Below, one piece after another: positions 55,380 to 62,799 of a stretch of DNA of 64,000 nt. The notes beneath the pieces are model-generated. The model searched no databases. It was not told the DNA's origin and saw nothing but the letters and a program-made list of their open reading frames with translations. A program made the translations under genes and the position numbers. Positions within the stretch are counted from its first letter, which is position 1. Each line of letters opens with the position of its first letter. The DNA is from Paracoccaceae bacterium (lineage in GTDB: Bacteria; Pseudomonadota; Alphaproteobacteria; Rhodobacterales; Rhodobacteraceae), in contig JAFGTV010000038.1 in NCBI GenBank assembly GCA_016938875.1, positions 1 through 64,000 of the forward strand, given 5' to 3'.

Positions 55380-55801
55380 TGGCCCGTATTGCCCATGCTG
55401 GCCCAGGGCTCTGCCGGGGGCAGGGCCTCGCCGATCTGCAACAGCTCGACCGAGATGTTGTCAGGGCTGCGCACAAAGGCCATGCGCCCGTCGCGCGGGG
55501 GACGGTTGATCGTTACGCCATTGTCCATAAGGTGTTGGCACATATCATAAATATTCTCGACCCCATAGGCGAGATGGCCAAAATGGCGGCTGTCCGAGGG
55601 CAATCCCTCGTCGCCATCCCAGTTCCAGGTCAGCTCCACCGGGCAGTCCTCTTGCCCCGGGGGCGCCATGAAGATCAGCGAGAACCGGCCCGCCTCGCTG
55701 TCCATTCGGCGGGTCTGTTTCAGGCCCAGCAATTCATAAAATGCCATGGATTTTTCCAGATCCTTGACCCGGACCATCGTGTGCAGATAGCGGATTTTCA
55801 T
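55373..55801 (-). CDS. gloA: Glyoxalase I (lactoylglutathione lyase)
   Basis: The 142-residue vicinal-oxygen-chelate protein begins RYLHTMVRVKDLEKSMAFYE. It contains ELTWNWDGDEGLPSDSRHFG and HLAYGVENIYDMCQHL, with metal ligands of glyoxalase I. It converts the methylglyoxal-glutathione adduct to lactoylglutathione, with Ni or Zn as cofactor in bacteria. The ATG at 55801 is set by homology; the frame extends 5'. It overlaps the DUF1194 gene that follows. Confidence 0.93.
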   Translation of the reverse strand: MKIRYLHTMVRVKDLEKSMAFYELLGLKQTRRMDSEAGRFSLIFMAPPGQEDCPVELTWNWDGDEGLPSDSRHFGHLAYGVENIYDMCQHLMDNGVTINRPPRDGRMAFVRSPDNISVELLQIGEALPPAEPWASMGNTGHW

Positions 55802-55856
55802 GGGTTCCCTCCTTTGTCGCGCGTAACCTAGCACGACCGCGCGCGGGGGCGAGCCC

Positions 55857-57230
55857 TCAGAACGCCGAGCGAATGCCCAGCGTCAGCCCGATTTCCTGGC
55901 TGTCGTAAAGCGACAGGTTTGAGCGGTTGCGAGAGGCCTTGAGCCCGATCTCGGGGGCAAAGCCATAGATGTCATGCTGGGGCAGAAAGGCCGACACGCC
56001 CAGTTCCAGCCGCGTGTCGCTGCGCGGAGCGCCACCGAACAGCGACATGTCATATTCACGCCCCTCGTAGGCCAGGTTCAGCCCGACCCGCGCGCCCAGC
56101 ACGGGCTTGGCAAAGCGATAGGCGATGCTGGCCAGCCGGGCCTCGTTGGCGATCGAGGGGCCGTCGCTTTCGGTGTCGCGCAGGCCCATCGACAAGGTGA
56201 CGATGTCGCCATTGCCCAACCGGCGGGTCAGCGCGGCATTGCCCAGCACCACGGTGGCATCGTTTTGCGGGGTATCGGCGCGCCACTGCTGTTCGGCAGA
56301 GCCGGTCAGCCGCAGCAGCGTGCGCGGGGCGATGGCATAGCTCTTGGTCAGTTCCAAACGGGCATAATCGGCCAGGGCGGTGCCGCCGTAAAAGCTTTTG
56401 CCCAGGGTCAGTTCGAACCCCAGCGGGCCCGCGTCGGGCTTGGGCGCCCAACTGCCGCCAAAGCTGATTTCGGCGGCGGCCCAGGCGAAATCGGACCCTG
56501 TCACACCGGGCGCACTGGCGCGCGCGGCGCTGGATAGCCGATAGGTGCGGGTGTCGATTTCCGCCCCCAGATGCAGCGACAGCGTATCCGTGGGGCGCAT
56601 CCGATAGCGCGTCTCGGCACCGAAACGCAGCTCTTGCCCCGACAGCGCCTTGGCCGACGGCGCCAGCACAAAGGGCAGCCCGCCGATCACCACGATGTCC
56701 GAACTGGACCCGTTATTGACGTTGGAAGAGGGGGTCAGCCCGAAGGTCAGCCGCGTGGACCAGGGGTTGCGCTCGCGCACATGGGCATAGTCGCGCGCCA
56801 CCACGGCCTTGGCCCGGTCGTTGGGGGCGTTCTGGGCGGCGCGACGCAGCCAGATCTGCGCCCGTGTGCGCCGCCCCATGGAGGAAAGCGCCTGGGCGGT
56901 GACCAGGGCGGCGGCATAGCGATCGTCGCGACCCTCGGCCCGGGCCCAGGCGTCCCGTGCGCTGGCCAGAGAGTCCTGATAGCGCCCCAGATCCCGCAAC
57001 GCCCGCGCCCGCGCGATCAGCGCGAACATGTCGGCCGGATCGCGTGTCAGCAGCGCGTCGGCCAGTTTCAGCGCTGTCTTGGAATCGTGAATGCGCAGCG
57101 CATAATCGGTGGCTGCGCGCATCTCGTCCGGGGTCAGGGTCACGGCCTCGTCGGCGGTCGCGGGTCCCGTCGCCGCCACCCCGACCACGATCAAGCAGGC
57201 CGCCCCGATCCGCCTTGGCCACCGGTGCAT
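55857..57230 (-). CDS. Slam-like outer-membrane protein (surface lipoprotein assembly modifier, DUF560)
   Basis: The 457-residue protein starts with a signal peptide (IGAACLIVVGVAATGPATA). A TPR-like helical domain follows at about residues 30-150 (AATDYALRIHDSKTALKLAD; ALRDLGRYQDSLASARDAWA). From about 165 comes a long beta-barrel ending in Phe (GLTLGIRSAF), the usual outer-membrane insertion signal. This is the Slam layout; Slam proteins move lipoproteins to the cell surface (type XI secretion). I use the ATG at 57230, four bases after the lipoprotein stop; an ATG at 57275 would overlap it by 41 bases. The neighbour is the likely substrate. Confidence 0.8.
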   Translation of the reverse strand: MHRWPRRIGAACLIVVGVAATGPATADEAVTLTPDEMRAATDYALRIHDSKTALKLADALLTRDPADMFALIARARALRDLGRYQDSLASARDAWARAEGRDDRYAAALVTAQALSSMGRRTRAQIWLRRAAQNAPNDRAKAVVARDYAHVRERNPWSTRLTFGLTPSSNVNNGSSSDIVVIGGLPFVLAPSAKALSGQELRFGAETRYRMRPTDTLSLHLGAEIDTRTYRLSSAARASAPGVTGSDFAWAAAEISFGGSWAPKPDAGPLGFELTLGKSFYGGTALADYARLELTKSYAIAPRTLLRLTGSAEQQWRADTPQNDATVVLGNAALTRRLGNGDIVTLSMGLRDTESDGPSIANEARLASIAYRFAKPVLGARVGLNLAYEGREYDMSLFGGAPRSDTRLELGVSAFLPQHDIYGFAPEIGLKASRNRSNLSLYDSQEIGLTLGIRSAF

Positions 57231-57234
57231 TGGA

Positions 57235-58269
57235 TCACGGATTCGGGCGATAGAGGATGAATCCGCCGGTTTCACGTGCGGTCACGCCTTGTTGCCTGGC
57301 GTCCGCGGCCTGGACTGTCAGAATGCCGACAACCTCATCGGCATCTCTGCCGGAAACCAATGCGTAATAAGCGCCGCTTTCATAGGTTTCCTGCTCACCA
57401 TCGCCGTTGAGAATGGTGCTGTTTACAGAGCCCGTGATTTCGCCGTTTCTGTCCAGCACGCCAGGCTGAACCACCAATCTCAATTCCGGCAGTGCGCTAT
57501 AGGTGCCGCCGTATTCTGCTTGCAGCGCGGTGATCATGTTGGCGGTTACGTCGTTCCCATTCGAATCCAGGATGCGTCGGTTGTAGACCCGGCCCTTGAC
57601 ACCCTCGCCTTCGTCGAAGTCCCTGAAGTCGATGTCCATGGTCATATCACCAACGGCATATTCAAGCCCGCCAGCGCCGGCAAAGTCGCGAATGGCCGCG
57701 TAATTCCCCGAATATGTGGCCTGACCGGCGCTGGGCAGGTTCACACCTTCGTTGCGCTGATAGAGGAACCCACCAAAGCCGTAGCCGGTGTAAGAGCCGG
57801 TACGCACGATGGCAAATTCGGTGCGCGCCGCGCCGCCGGCTGTGGTGTTCTTGGATCGTGCATAGAGGGCACGGTATTCAAACTGGTTGATTGGATCGCC
57901 GGTGAGCGGGTCGTTCTCAATACCGTTGCCCTCGTAGACGGCAAAAACGGTAGCCGGATCGGCGGACAGGTCCTGCAGTTGCGGGTTGCTCGAGCGCCCA
58001 TAGGTATTGTCGCCGTCAAAGGCGAGGTTGTTGACCGAGAACGTGTCCGCGCCCGAGTCATAGCTGATTTCGCGGGCATAGCCGCTTCCGGTGCCATCCT
58101 CGGCCTCGTATCGGGTAATTCCTCTGTTGGACGAGGGATTGTTGGTGCCGGGCAGGATGCCGGGCTCTGCCGTGGTGCCACCCTCGTTGTTTATCGGATT
58201 TGTGCCATCGCCACCGCCGCAAGCGGCCAGCGGCAGCAACGCCGCCAACAGAAAATGTTTATATGCCAT
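57235..58269 (-). CDS. TbpB-like surface lipoprotein, likely Slam substrate
   Basis: The 344-residue protein has a lipoprotein signal (FLLAALLPLAAC) followed by GGGDG. The Gly run after Cys is typical of Slam-dependent lipoproteins such as TbpB. The C-terminal half resembles a TbpB-type handle and barrel, with GYGFGGFLYQRNEG, LPSAGQATYSGNYAAIRDF and MTMDIDFRDFDEGEGVKGRV. Ligand unknown; relatives bind transferrin, haemoglobin or haem. It is followed directly by the Slam-like gene, the arrangement used in type XI systems. Confidence 0.8.
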   Translation of the reverse strand: MAYKHFLLAALLPLAACGGGDGTNPINNEGGTTAEPGILPGTNNPSSNRGITRYEAEDGTGSGYAREISYDSGADTFSVNNLAFDGDNTYGRSSNPQLQDLSADPATVFAVYEGNGIENDPLTGDPINQFEYRALYARSKNTTAGGAARTEFAIVRTGSYTGYGFGGFLYQRNEGVNLPSAGQATYSGNYAAIRDFAGAGGLEYAVGDMTMDIDFRDFDEGEGVKGRVYNRRILDSNGNDVTANMITALQAEYGGTYSALPELRLVVQPGVLDRNGEITGSVNSTILNGDGEQETYESGAYYALVSGRDADEVVGILTVQAADARQQGVTARETGGFILYRPNP

Positions 58270-58493
58270 GGACCTGCTCGAATTTGTTTATGTGCCGTGT
58301 TTTGCCACAGAGTCCCGATCAGGTTCGATAAAGTCAATTATTTTCCCGGCTTTTCTGCGGCTTCCTGCCAGGCGTTGCACGAAAGCTGCGGGGGTGCTGC
58401 GGCGGCATTTCACAGCATATCGGTGTTCCTCGTGCGGGGTTGCATAGATATAGTGTCGGGCGACTCATTCCCCGCTTGCGAAAGGACGACCCC
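58270..58493. promoter_or_regulatory. Divergent upstream region of the surface lipoprotein and thyX
   Basis: On the minus strand a TTGACT lies in an A/T-rich patch (near 58330) upstream of the lipoprotein gene and may be its -35 element. No clear Fur or Irr box was recognised. Confidence 0.35.
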
Positions 58494-59399
58494 ATGCCCC
58501 TGACCGAGGACCAGCTCGCCCAGATCGAGGCGCAGCGCAGCCAGCCCAACCAGACCTTGCGCGCCGTATCACCGGGGATGGAGGCGCGCCTTTACACCGC
58601 CCATCCGGTGCTGGACCATGGTTTCGTGCGGGTGATCGACTATATGGGCGACGACGCCGCGATCTGTCAGGCCGCGCGGGTCAGCTATGGCACCGGCACC
58701 AAGGCGGTCAGCAATGACGAAGGCCTGATCCGCTACCTGATGCGGCACTGGCACTCGACCCCGTTCGAGATGTGCGAGGTGAAATTCCACGTCAAACTGC
58801 CGGTCTTCGTGGCGCGCCAGTGGATCCGCCACCGCACCGCCAACGTCAACGAATACTCCGCCCGCTACTCGATCCTGGACCGCGAATTCTATATCCCGGC
58901 ACCCGACGCATTGGCCGCCCAATCCACGGTCAACAACCAGGGCCGCGGAGAATTGCTGGAGGGCGAAGAGGCCGCCCGCGTCCTGGAGATCCTGAAATCC
59001 GACGCCATGCGCGCCTATGACAACTACGAGGCGATGCTGAGCCAGGACGGGCAAAAGGGCCTGGCCCGCGAATTGGCCCGGATGAACCTGCCCGCCAATA
59101 TCTATACCCAATGGTATTGGAAGGTGGATTTGCACAACCTCTTCCACTTCCTGCGGCTGCGCGCCGACGTGCACGCGCAATACGAAATCCGCGTCTACGC
59201 CCAACTCATGTGCGAAATCGTCGCCGACTGGGTGCCGCTGGCCTATGCCGCCTTCGAGGATTACCGGATGGGCGGCGTGAACATGTCCGCCACCGCGATG
59301 GAGTGCGTCCGCCGGATGCTGAAGGGCGAGACGGTGACGCAGGAGAATTCCGGCATGTCCAAGGGGGAATGGCGGGAGTTCGAGGGTGTTTTGGGTTAG
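58494..59399 (+). CDS. thyX: FAD-dependent thymidylate synthase
   Basis: The 301-residue flavoenzyme has the ThyX motif RHR-X7-S in [20 protein letters not shown] near residue 109. The active-site region is [20 protein letters not shown]. It makes dTMP from dUMP with methylene-tetrahydrofolate and NADPH, without ThyA. The ATG at 58494 follows AAAGGACGACC; the frame extends further 5'. An A/T-rich orphan gene follows 36 bases after its stop. Confidence 0.96.
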   Translation: MPLTEDQLAQIEAQRSQPNQTLRAVSPGMEARLYTAHPVLDHGFVRVIDYMGDDAAICQAARVSYGTGTKAVSNDEGLIRYLMRHWHSTPFEMCEVKFHVKLPVFVARQWIRHRTANVNEYSARYSILDREFYIPAPDALAAQSTVNNQGRGELLEGEEAARVLEILKSDAMRAYDNYEAMLSQDGQKGLARELARMNLPANIYTQWYWKVDLHNLFHFLRLRADVHAQYEIRVYAQLMCEIVADWVPLAYAAFEDYRMGGVNMSATAMECVRRMLKGETVTQENSGMSKGEWREFEGVLG

Positions 59400-59435
59400 T
59401 TGTCAGGGCGTTAAAGATGAATTGGAGGTAGGTAC

Positions 59436-60854
59436 ATGAGCACCTTTGCGACGGAGTTTCCTGTTGATCCCGGTGTGGGTAAAGCGGAGTTTGTTGCCGC
59501 GGTATCGGCTTGGATAAAGGGCATTAGGAGTGCCGAACTTTTCTCAGATGCTTCAATCCTTGAGTCGAAGCGCGGCGAGGCGATTCTGTTAGGCGATGGT
59601 GAAGAGCTTCTACTACGTGAAGTTAACCTTTCCGGCGGTTTCGCTAATGCCGCCCGCTACGATATTTGCGATGACGAAGGTCGGCTTTGGCGTACAGAGG
59701 TTGTTCATACCAAAAAAGGAAAATTTGCTGCGGTAAGGGTTCGTGGTCAATGCATTGCTCGTTCTGGGAATCCAATAATTCGGACCCCGAAAAAGCCACA
59801 TATCATTCGCCAATTTTTAGAATCCGGCTGGGGGGCTGCTGACGGTGATCTGCCTGTTTCTGAAGATCCCTACTATTTAGAAGAGAATAGTGTGGACTTC
59901 GCTGCAAAGATTTTATCTGGTGATACTTATAACAGATTGCCTTCGTTATACCTTTCTCGAACCGATTCCGGAGATTGTTTGCTGGATGCTGATCGGCTAG
60001 CAAAAATATTGAGCGGCGTTGCGCACGTCATCGTTGAGCCATCACGCGCGTTTTCATTTCAGCTCATGGAAGCCTGCAAACGCAAGAATCCTTATGGTGG
60101 GACAACAGGTTTCTGTGTTCCGGGCTACGGAGTTGTAAGGCGCTTCTTTCTCACGCCAAGTCTTCATGACCCGCGGCAGCTTACTGCCGAAATTGTGTCG
60201 TTCGTATCCGCCTTCTCGGCGAACCGTGCGCCCGTTTTGTCTCTTGAATGGCAGGAGGTGCAAGAATTATTTCTACGCGCTATTCGAGAAGGAAAAGATG
60301 AGCAGACTTTGGAGCTTGTTGAGGAGCTTTTCAAAGATGAATTGGCTGCAAAGGATGAAACTATTGCCAATTTGCGGCAGCAACTGGAGGATGCGCAATC
60401 TGTTGCAATTTCCAGTTTGAGCGCTGGAGACGGACTGCTTCCTGCCGATTTTGTGGCGCGCTTAGGACAAGAACTTTATCCTGGTGAGTTTTCAGATCGA
60501 CTTAGGCTTGCACTTTCTAGGTTTAAAGACTTAATGGGTTTGGATGATAGAACGGCCGCCTTAATCTCTCGCATTTATGAAGAGAGTGAATCCTCCGGCC
60601 GAATAGCTGGCTTAGTGAGCGAGCTTAAAGCTGCGGGGAGAGATGCCAAGAAATCATCGCAGAATGTGACGTCGATACTCAAGAGGTTGGGGTACGATGT
60701 TTCGTCTGATGGTAAACATATAAAGGCAACGCCTGCGGAACACATGTTTGGCATTGGAATCGTAACGCTACCCAAGACGCCGAGCGATCATCGGGCAGGC
60801 AAAAATATGGTGCGTGACATTTCTTCCGCGCTCAACTTGAACGATCTCAAGTGA
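59436..60854 (+). CDS. A/T-rich orphan gene, 472-residue protein of unknown function
   Basis: The base composition is clearly richer in A/T than all neighbours, with many A/T-ending codons, which suggests recent transfer. A GGAGG site precedes ATG. The N-terminal ~230 residues are a mixed alpha/beta domain (SKRGEAILLGDGEELLLREV; RTPKKPHIIRQFLESGWGAA). Residues ~285-325 form a coiled coil (LVEELFKDELAAKDETIANL). The C-terminal ~70 residues (ILKRLGYDVSSDGKHIKATP; TLPKTPSDHRAGKNMVRDIS) are faintly like a HicA/dsRBD fold. I do not recognise it; a defence or RNA-binding role is speculation. Confidence 0.8.
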   Translation: MSTFATEFPVDPGVGKAEFVAAVSAWIKGIRSAELFSDASILESKRGEAILLGDGEELLLREVNLSGGFANAARYDICDDEGRLWRTEVVHTKKGKFAAVRVRGQCIARSGNPIIRTPKKPHIIRQFLESGWGAADGDLPVSEDPYYLEENSVDFAAKILSGDTYNRLPSLYLSRTDSGDCLLDADRLAKILSGVAHVIVEPSRAFSFQLMEACKRKNPYGGTTGFCVPGYGVVRRFFLTPSLHDPRQLTAEIVSFVSAFSANRAPVLSLEWQEVQELFLRAIREGKDEQTLELVEELFKDELAAKDETIANLRQQLEDAQSVAISSLSAGDGLLPADFVARLGQELYPGEFSDRLRLALSRFKDLMGLDDRTAALISRIYEESESSGRIAGLVSELKAAGRDAKKSSQNVTSILKRLGYDVSSDGKHIKATPAEHMFGIGIVTLPKTPSDHRAGKNMVRDISSALNLNDLK

Positions 60855-60855
60855 C

Positions 60856-60990
60856 GTGTTGGACCTCACCCGCTTCCTCACCGCCCAAGAATCCTCCTTC
60901 CCCACGGCGCTGGCCGAACTCACACGGGGCCGAAAGGCGAGCCACTGGATGTGGTTCATCTTCCCGCAACTGGCCGCGTTGGGGTGCTGA
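60856..60990 (+). pseudogene. Truncated DUF1810 family gene (N-terminal fragment)
   Basis: A GTG-started 44-codon frame reads LDLTRFLTAQESSFPTALAE, then LTRGRKASHWMWFIFPQLAA, matching the start of DUF1810 proteins (about 140 residues). It then ends in LGC and TGA, so the rest of the gene is missing. It starts only two bases after the A/T-rich orphan. A deletion or insertion at the right end of that acquired segment probably removed the remainder. Confidence 0.7.
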
Positions 60991-61083
60991 CCTGCGGGCC
61001 GTTCGCCCCATCATTCCCCGCCCGTGCCGCATTGCCCAACCCCCGCCGCGCCCTAGGTTTGGCTTAACCAAACGGGGAATTCC

Positions 61084-61491
61084 ATGGCCATTGCCACCGT
61101 CATCGCGCTTTACGTCATCACCGCGCTGGTCTTTCTGGCCGCCGATGCGGTGATGCTGACCAAGTTCATGCGCCCGCTGTTCGAGCGCTACATCTCCGAC
61201 TGGCTGCTCGACAGCCCGCGCCTGGGCGCCGCGGCGGCCTTTTACCTCGCCTATGTGGCGGGGCTGGTTTACTTGGTCAGCCTGCCCGCGCTCAAGGCGG
61301 GCGATCCGATGCGGGCGCTGGTGCAGGGGGCGATCCTGGGCGCCATGGCCTATGGCACCTATGAATTCACCAACTGGGCGACGCTGAAGAACTGGTCGGT
61401 GATGCAGGTGGCGGCGGATGTGACCTGGGGCGCGGTGCTGACCGGGGTGTCGGCCTGGGTCGGCGTCACCGTGGTGCGTGTTTTCGCCTGA
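61084..61491 (+). CDS. DUF2177 family membrane protein
   Basis: The 135-residue protein has four hydrophobic segments (ATVIALYVITALVFLAADAV at the start). The family motif AMAYGTYEFTNWATLKNWSV lies near residue 88. DUF2177 proteins are small membrane proteins of unknown function. The start at 61084 is preceded by only a weak AAACGGGGAATTCC site. Upstream, 60991-61083 shows nothing convincing. Confidence 0.85.
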   Translation: MAIATVIALYVITALVFLAADAVMLTKFMRPLFERYISDWLLDSPRLGAAAAFYLAYVAGLVYLVSLPALKAGDPMRALVQGAILGAMAYGTYEFTNWATLKNWSVMQVAADVTWGAVLTGVSAWVGVTVVRVFA

Positions 61492-61582
61492 GGGGAACGG
61501 CCCGGAAATCCGGGCCGCCCGCGTGACAGGTCCGGCCAAGGTCAACCGGCCAGACGATTGCGCAACCGCTGGGCGCCAAAGC

Positions 61583-61789
61583 TCAGAGCAGTTTCAGATC
61601 GCCCGCGGATTCCCGTCCGTCGCGGCCCGCGATCAACTCATAGGCGATCTTCTGGTTGTCCGCGAGGCCGGTCAGCCCAGCGCGTTCCACAGCCGAGATA
61701 TGCACGAAAACGTCCTTGCCGCCGTTGTCGGGCGCAATGAAGCCAAAGCCTTTGGTCGCGTTGAACCATTTCACGGTGCCGGTGGGCAT
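61583..61789 (-). CDS. cspA: Cold-shock domain protein
   Basis: The 68-residue single OB-fold protein has the RNP1 motif KGFGFIAP and RNP2 DVFVHISAV. It binds single-stranded RNA or DNA and melts structure during cold or stationary phase. It starts MPTGTVKWFNATKGFGFIAP after a strong AAAGGAGAGCG site. The long A/T-poor leader upstream contains a hairpin (61842-61867). Close members of this family often number several per genome. Confidence 0.95.
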   Translation of the reverse strand: MPTGTVKWFNATKGFGFIAPDNGGKDVFVHISAVERAGLTGLADNQKIAYELIAGRDGRESAGDLKLL

Positions 61790-61841
61790 CGTCGCTCTCC
61801 TTTGTTGGTCGCGCCCGCGGAATTGCGGCGCTGGGGGTCAC

Positions 61842-61867
61842 AGCCGGGTCTTCCAGTTCTTCCGGCT
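61842..61867 (-). other. Hairpin in the possible cspA leader
   Basis: AGCCGG (61842-61847) pairs with CCGGCT (61862-61867) around a 14-base loop. It lies 53 bases before the cspA start and could be part of a structured cold-responsive leader. The transcription start is not known. Confidence 0.35.
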
Positions 61868-62004
61868 GCCCCTGAGGGAGGAGCGGTCGTCCAGGTCGTC
61901 AGCCGTCACGTCCAAAATCATGGCGACCGAATCGGTGCAAAATCAAGGGGCAACTCTGGCGCCCCCCCCATAGCTGGCTATACTGCGCCCAAACGGAGGG
62001 ACGC

Positions 62005-62349
62005 ATGATCCTGTATGGGCTGAAAAATTGCGATACGTGCCGAAAAGCGCGGCAGATGCTGAGCGCGGCGGGCCACACGGTTGCGTTGCGCGATGTGCGC
62101 GATGCCCCCCTCAGCCCCGAGGATCTGGCGCGGTTTCACGCCGTGTTCGGGGCGGATCTGGTCAACCGCCGCTCGACCACCTGGCGCGGGCCGGATGCGG
62201 CCGCGCGCGCGGGCGATCCGCTGGATCTGCTGGCGCAATACCCTGCCTTGATGAAACGCCCGCTGATCGAGGCCGAGGGCCAGCTTTTCCTGGGATGGGA
62301 CAAGGCGGTGCAGGCGGCGCTTATTGGAGCCGGGGCGCGGAGCGCCTAG
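62005..62349 (+). CDS. ArsC/Spx-family thioredoxin-fold protein (YffB type)
   Basis: The 114-residue protein begins MILYGLKNCDTCRKARQMLS, with a CxxC redox pair as in the YffB/Spx branch of the ArsC family. C-terminal QYPALMKRPLIEAEGQLFLG follows. Arsenate reductase activity is doubtful because YffB-type members lack the known arsenic operon; a glutathione-linked thiol role is more likely. No ars genes are nearby. Confidence 0.87.
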   Translation: MILYGLKNCDTCRKARQMLSAAGHTVALRDVRDAPLSPEDLARFHAVFGADLVNRRSTTWRGPDAAARAGDPLDLLAQYPALMKRPLIEAEGQLFLGWDKAVQAALIGAGARSA

Positions 62350-62379
62350 ATCGGGCAGAGACAACAAAGGAACAGCCAG

Positions 62380-62736
62380 ATGCGCAATGCCGCCCTGACC
62401 CTTGGCGTGATCGCCGGCCTGATCGGCCTGATCGTCGGTTTTTTCGGCTATGGCTACACGGTTTTCATCGACAATTTCGGCGAGGTTGGAACCCTGGCCC
62501 AGCAGGTCGACAATCCCGAGCGGACGCGGCTGATCGCGTTGCTGGCCCCGATCCTGGCGATTGCCGGGGGGGCTATGGCGCGTTCGGCCAACCTGGTTGC
62601 GGGGGTTATGATGCTGGTGTCCTGCGCGGGGATGTATTGGGGGTTCGGCTTTAACGTCTTTACCATGTTCCCGATCGCGATGTGCGGGCTGGGCGGTATC
62701 CTGGCGCTGGCGGCACGGCGGCCCGACGCGGCCTGA
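62380..62736 (+). CDS. Small membrane protein, four helices
   Basis: The 118-residue protein has about four hydrophobic segments (TLGVIAGLIGLIVGFFGYGY; LIALLAPILAIAGGAMARSA). DUF4064-like membrane proteins have this shape, but I cannot name the family with confidence. It follows the ArsC-like gene by 30 bases and probably shares its transcript, ending at the terminator 62753-62781. Confidence 0.75.
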   Translation: MRNAALTLGVIAGLIGLIVGFFGYGYTVFIDNFGEVGTLAQQVDNPERTRLIALLAPILAIAGGAMARSANLVAGVMMLVSCAGMYWGFGFNVFTMFPIAMCGLGGILALAARRPDAA

Positions 62737-62752
62737 CGGTTCGAAACACAGG

Positions 62753-62781
62753 AAAAAGGCGCCGGAAAACCGGCGCCTTTT
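62753..62781. terminator. Bidirectional terminator between the membrane protein gene and thrS
   Basis: GGCGCCGG (62758-62765) pairs with CCGGCGCC (62770-62777) around AAAA. A run of A on the left and T on the right give U tracts in both directions, so it serves the convergent genes on either side. Confidence 0.9.
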
Positions 62782-62799
62782 CGCATGCCTTTGGCGGGC

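Noticed and set aside
59413-60345. 13-base direct repeat AAAGATGAATTGG flanking part of the A/T-rich gene
   Set aside because: The second copy is inside the coding region, so it cannot be a target duplication; probably chance in A/T-rich DNA.
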